In this document: piece after piece, positions 60,877-64,000 of the stretch
Numbering within the stretch: the stretch's first letter is position 1
How the letters are laid out: every line of letters begins with the position of its first letter
Source of the DNA: Clostridia bacterium
Lineage (GTDB): Bacteria > Bacillota > Clostridia > UMGS1840 > HGM11507
Assembly: GCA_017554615.1 (NCBI GenBank)
Contig: JAFZHY010000002.1
Span: forward strand, 1 to 64,000
DNA: 64,000 nucleotides
Direction: 5' to 3'
Notes under the pieces: model-generated
Database searches by the model: none
What the model was told of the DNA's origin: nothing
Seen by the model: the letters and a program-made list of their open reading frames with translations, nothing else
Made by a program: the position numbers and the translations under genes

Positions 60877-61872
60877 TTAGTTTTTTCTTTCTACTTGGGT
60901 GTTTTTAAAACTTTCTTCAAATTCTTTTGGTGCAATCTGGTCGATTATTAAAAGAATGATGTTACCTTTATTTAAAACTATAACTTCATCTCTTTCAACG
61001 CCTACACATATCCATTTTCTTGGGTCTACTTTTTCTTTTATTTCTGCCATTGTTTTTTGAACATCTGTGCCCTCTTTTACTTTTACAAGGCAGATAGAGT
61101 GAGCAATACTTCCCATCATAGGTTCACTTGCTATTGCTTCTTCAAATTCCATATTTTCAATACCAAGATAATATGCACTTGTTTCGCTTGTTATATCCAT
61201 TATCATTGTATTAGGAAGAGGTTGTTTTACTCCGTCATAAATTCTGTTCATTATACCTTGTAAAGAATAAGGGTCTTTAACTATACCAAAACCGTCTAAA
61301 ATTTTAATACATTCTGCTCTTGTAATATTATTTAAAGGTTTTATTGTGTTATCTTCATAACCTGTAACACAACCGGATTCAACAAGACCTGCAACATATT
61401 CTTTTGCGTAATCCGCTATATCCTGATAGTCATTAAAACCTTTTATAGCATCGTCATTTTCAGAGTAGTAATAAAATGCTCTTCCTGCCATTGTCATAAC
61501 TTCCTGTCTTGTAATAAGACTGTCAGGGTTAAATTTATCACTTGGTGCTATAACTGAAAGCGCATGAAGTTTTTTAACATTTTCAAAGAACCAATCGTTT
61601 TCATTAACATCGGTATATGGAAATTCAGGATATTCTGCAACATTTATATCAATTACTGATGCTAAAACTGTTGCAAATTCTGCTCTTGTCATATTATTTG
61701 ACGGTTTAAAACTTCCGTCGGTGTAACCTTTGATTTTACCCGCTTCTATCCATTTTTCAATAATACTTTGCGCCCAATGGCCCGAAATATCACTTGCAGC
61801 ATATGTAGACATACCCGCAAACATTGATAAGATAAGGGTTATTGCCAATAATAATGATAGTTTTCTTTTCAT
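60877..61872 (-). CDS. S-layer homology protein with C-terminal DUF4358 domain
   Basis: 331 residues. Signal peptide 1-26; three SLH motifs at about 28-72, 84-128 and 141-190 (ISGHWAQ, GYTDGSFKPSNNMTRAE and repeats with ITR[QA]E); then DUF4358 from about 205 (EEAIASEPMMGSIAHSICLVKV, DPRKWICVGV, IVLNKGNIILLII). SLH domains bind pyruvylated wall polysaccharide made through CsaB. DUF4358 proteins usually lie next to DHHW and MBOAT acyltransferase genes; here a DHHW-like frame follows directly. The last codons AGA AAA AAC TAA contain a canonical -1 slippery site. The GGAGAC ribosome site is good. Confidence 0.88.
   Translation of the reverse strand: MKRKLSLLLAITLILSMFAGMSTYAASDISGHWAQSIIEKWIEAGKIKGYTDGSFKPSNNMTRAEFATVLASVIDINVAEYPEFPYTDVNENDWFFENVKKLHALSVIAPSDKFNPDSLITRQEVMTMAGRAFYYYSENDDAIKGFNDYQDIADYAKEYVAGLVESGCVTGYEDNTIKPLNNITRAECIKILDGFGIVKDPYSLQGIMNRIYDGVKQPLPNTMIMDITSETSAYYLGIENMEFEEAIASEPMMGSIAHSICLVKVKEGTDVQKTMAEIKEKVDPRKWICVGVERDEVIVLNKGNIILLIIDQIAPKEFEESFKNTQVERKN
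60880..60886 (-). promoter_or_regulatory. Putative -1 ribosomal frameshift site A_AAA_AAC
   Basis: The heptamer is in the correct zero-frame phase, immediately before the TAA of the SLH-DUF4358 gene. Slipping back one base reads AAA AAA CTA ATA GAG and stays open through the DHHW-like domain to 60041, adding a 16-residue linker. Whether it is used is not known. Confidence 0.5.
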
Positions 61873-61965
61873 AGTTTGTCTCCTTAAATGTATTTATTTT
61901 TTTACTATATACTAATTAGACTTAAAATGCCGATTAAAAGTTCCCACAATATTATTTTTATACAT

Positions 61966-61999
61966 AAAAATCAGTGTTCTTTGACAAACACTGATTTTT
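61966..61999 (-). terminator. Terminator of gapA
   Basis: AAAAATCAGTGTT (61966-61978) pairs perfectly with AACACTGATTTTT (61987-61999), 13 bp. Confidence 0.9.
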
Positions 62000-62029
62000 A
62001 TTTTATGCATTAAGTTTAATTTAAGTTAA

Positions 62030-63073
<1,044 letters not shown>

Positions 63074-63085
63074 TTACCAAAATAT

Positions 63086-63114
63086 ATTTTACTATATTTC
63101 TTTTTATAATGCAA
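63086..63114 (-). promoter_or_regulatory. Promoter of gapA
   Basis: TTGCAT, a 17-base spacer and TAAAAT on the minus strand, 46 bases before the start. Confidence 0.7.
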
Positions 63115-63139
63115 TAGTTTTTTTAATTATCACTTAGTA

Positions 63140-64000
<861 letters not shown>

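Overview
The window is a low-GC, gene-dense chromosomal segment from an anaerobic, spore-forming member of the Clostridia (Bacillota). The sporulation genes spoIVA, gerW (ytfJ) and a sigH-type sigma factor point to this. So do AT-rich TTGACA-17-TATAAT promoters, strong AGGAGG ribosome sites, a group B [FeFe] hydrogenase with the maturase HydE, a Na+-pumping biotin decarboxylase cluster, and CsaB with an SLH protein (an S-layer-type envelope). I cannot name the species.

Layout. (1) 1-985 looks like the end of an integrated element: a metallophosphoesterase gene cut by the window edge, helically phased short repeats, then a displaced 3' half of tRNA-Ser(CGA) with its terminator. (2) 1130-4548 (minus) is an operon of ksgA, mnmA, hydE and a rhodanese lipoprotein. 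(3) 4726-8489 holds tRNA-Met, a DUF378 protein, an AlaX-type editing protein, a creatininase-family protein, a VanZ-like protein that overlaps the creatininase gene tail-to-tail, and an SGNH esterase. (4) 8605-12127 encodes the MglBAC sugar ABC transporter. (5) 12239-18310 runs amidase, nadD-yqeK fusion, rsfS, leuS, ruvX, DUF1292. (6) 18458-23304 is a sodium-pump decarboxylase cluster. (7) 23411-28270 is DUF1858, a conserved unknown, M50 protease, scpA, scpB, gerW, a D,D-carboxypeptidase and rluB.

(8) 28395-32539 holds a zinc-ribbon protein, a sigH-like gene ending in a tRNA-like relic, two radical-SAM-associated genes and queT under a preQ1 riboswitch. (9) 32598-41383 is a long minus operon (PAP2, yfmF, yfmH, lgt, dprA, topA, trmFO). 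(10) 41530-45040 (plus) has DUF1846, a phosphodiesterase and the hydrogenase. (11) 45088-50666 contains an alanine/glycine symporter under a tandem glycine riboswitch, spoIVA, nagB, and infC-rpmI-rplT with an AUU start and a leader attenuator. (12) 50881-60832 is mostly envelope: csaB, DUF5693, murJ, a secreted phosphodiester-glycosidase protein, two unknown membrane proteins, and an SLH-DUF4358 gene followed by a DHHW-like domain. (13) gapA and a 5'-truncated guaB close the window.

Most notable are four things. A canonical A_AAA_AAC slippery heptamer sits exactly at the stop of the SLH-DUF4358 gene and would fuse it in frame to the otherwise signal-less DHHW-like domain. A lipoprotein-rhodanese carries the signature loop of the OadB sodium pump. 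A tRNA half-gene marks an element boundary. A decayed tRNA supplies the stop codon of the sigH-like gene.
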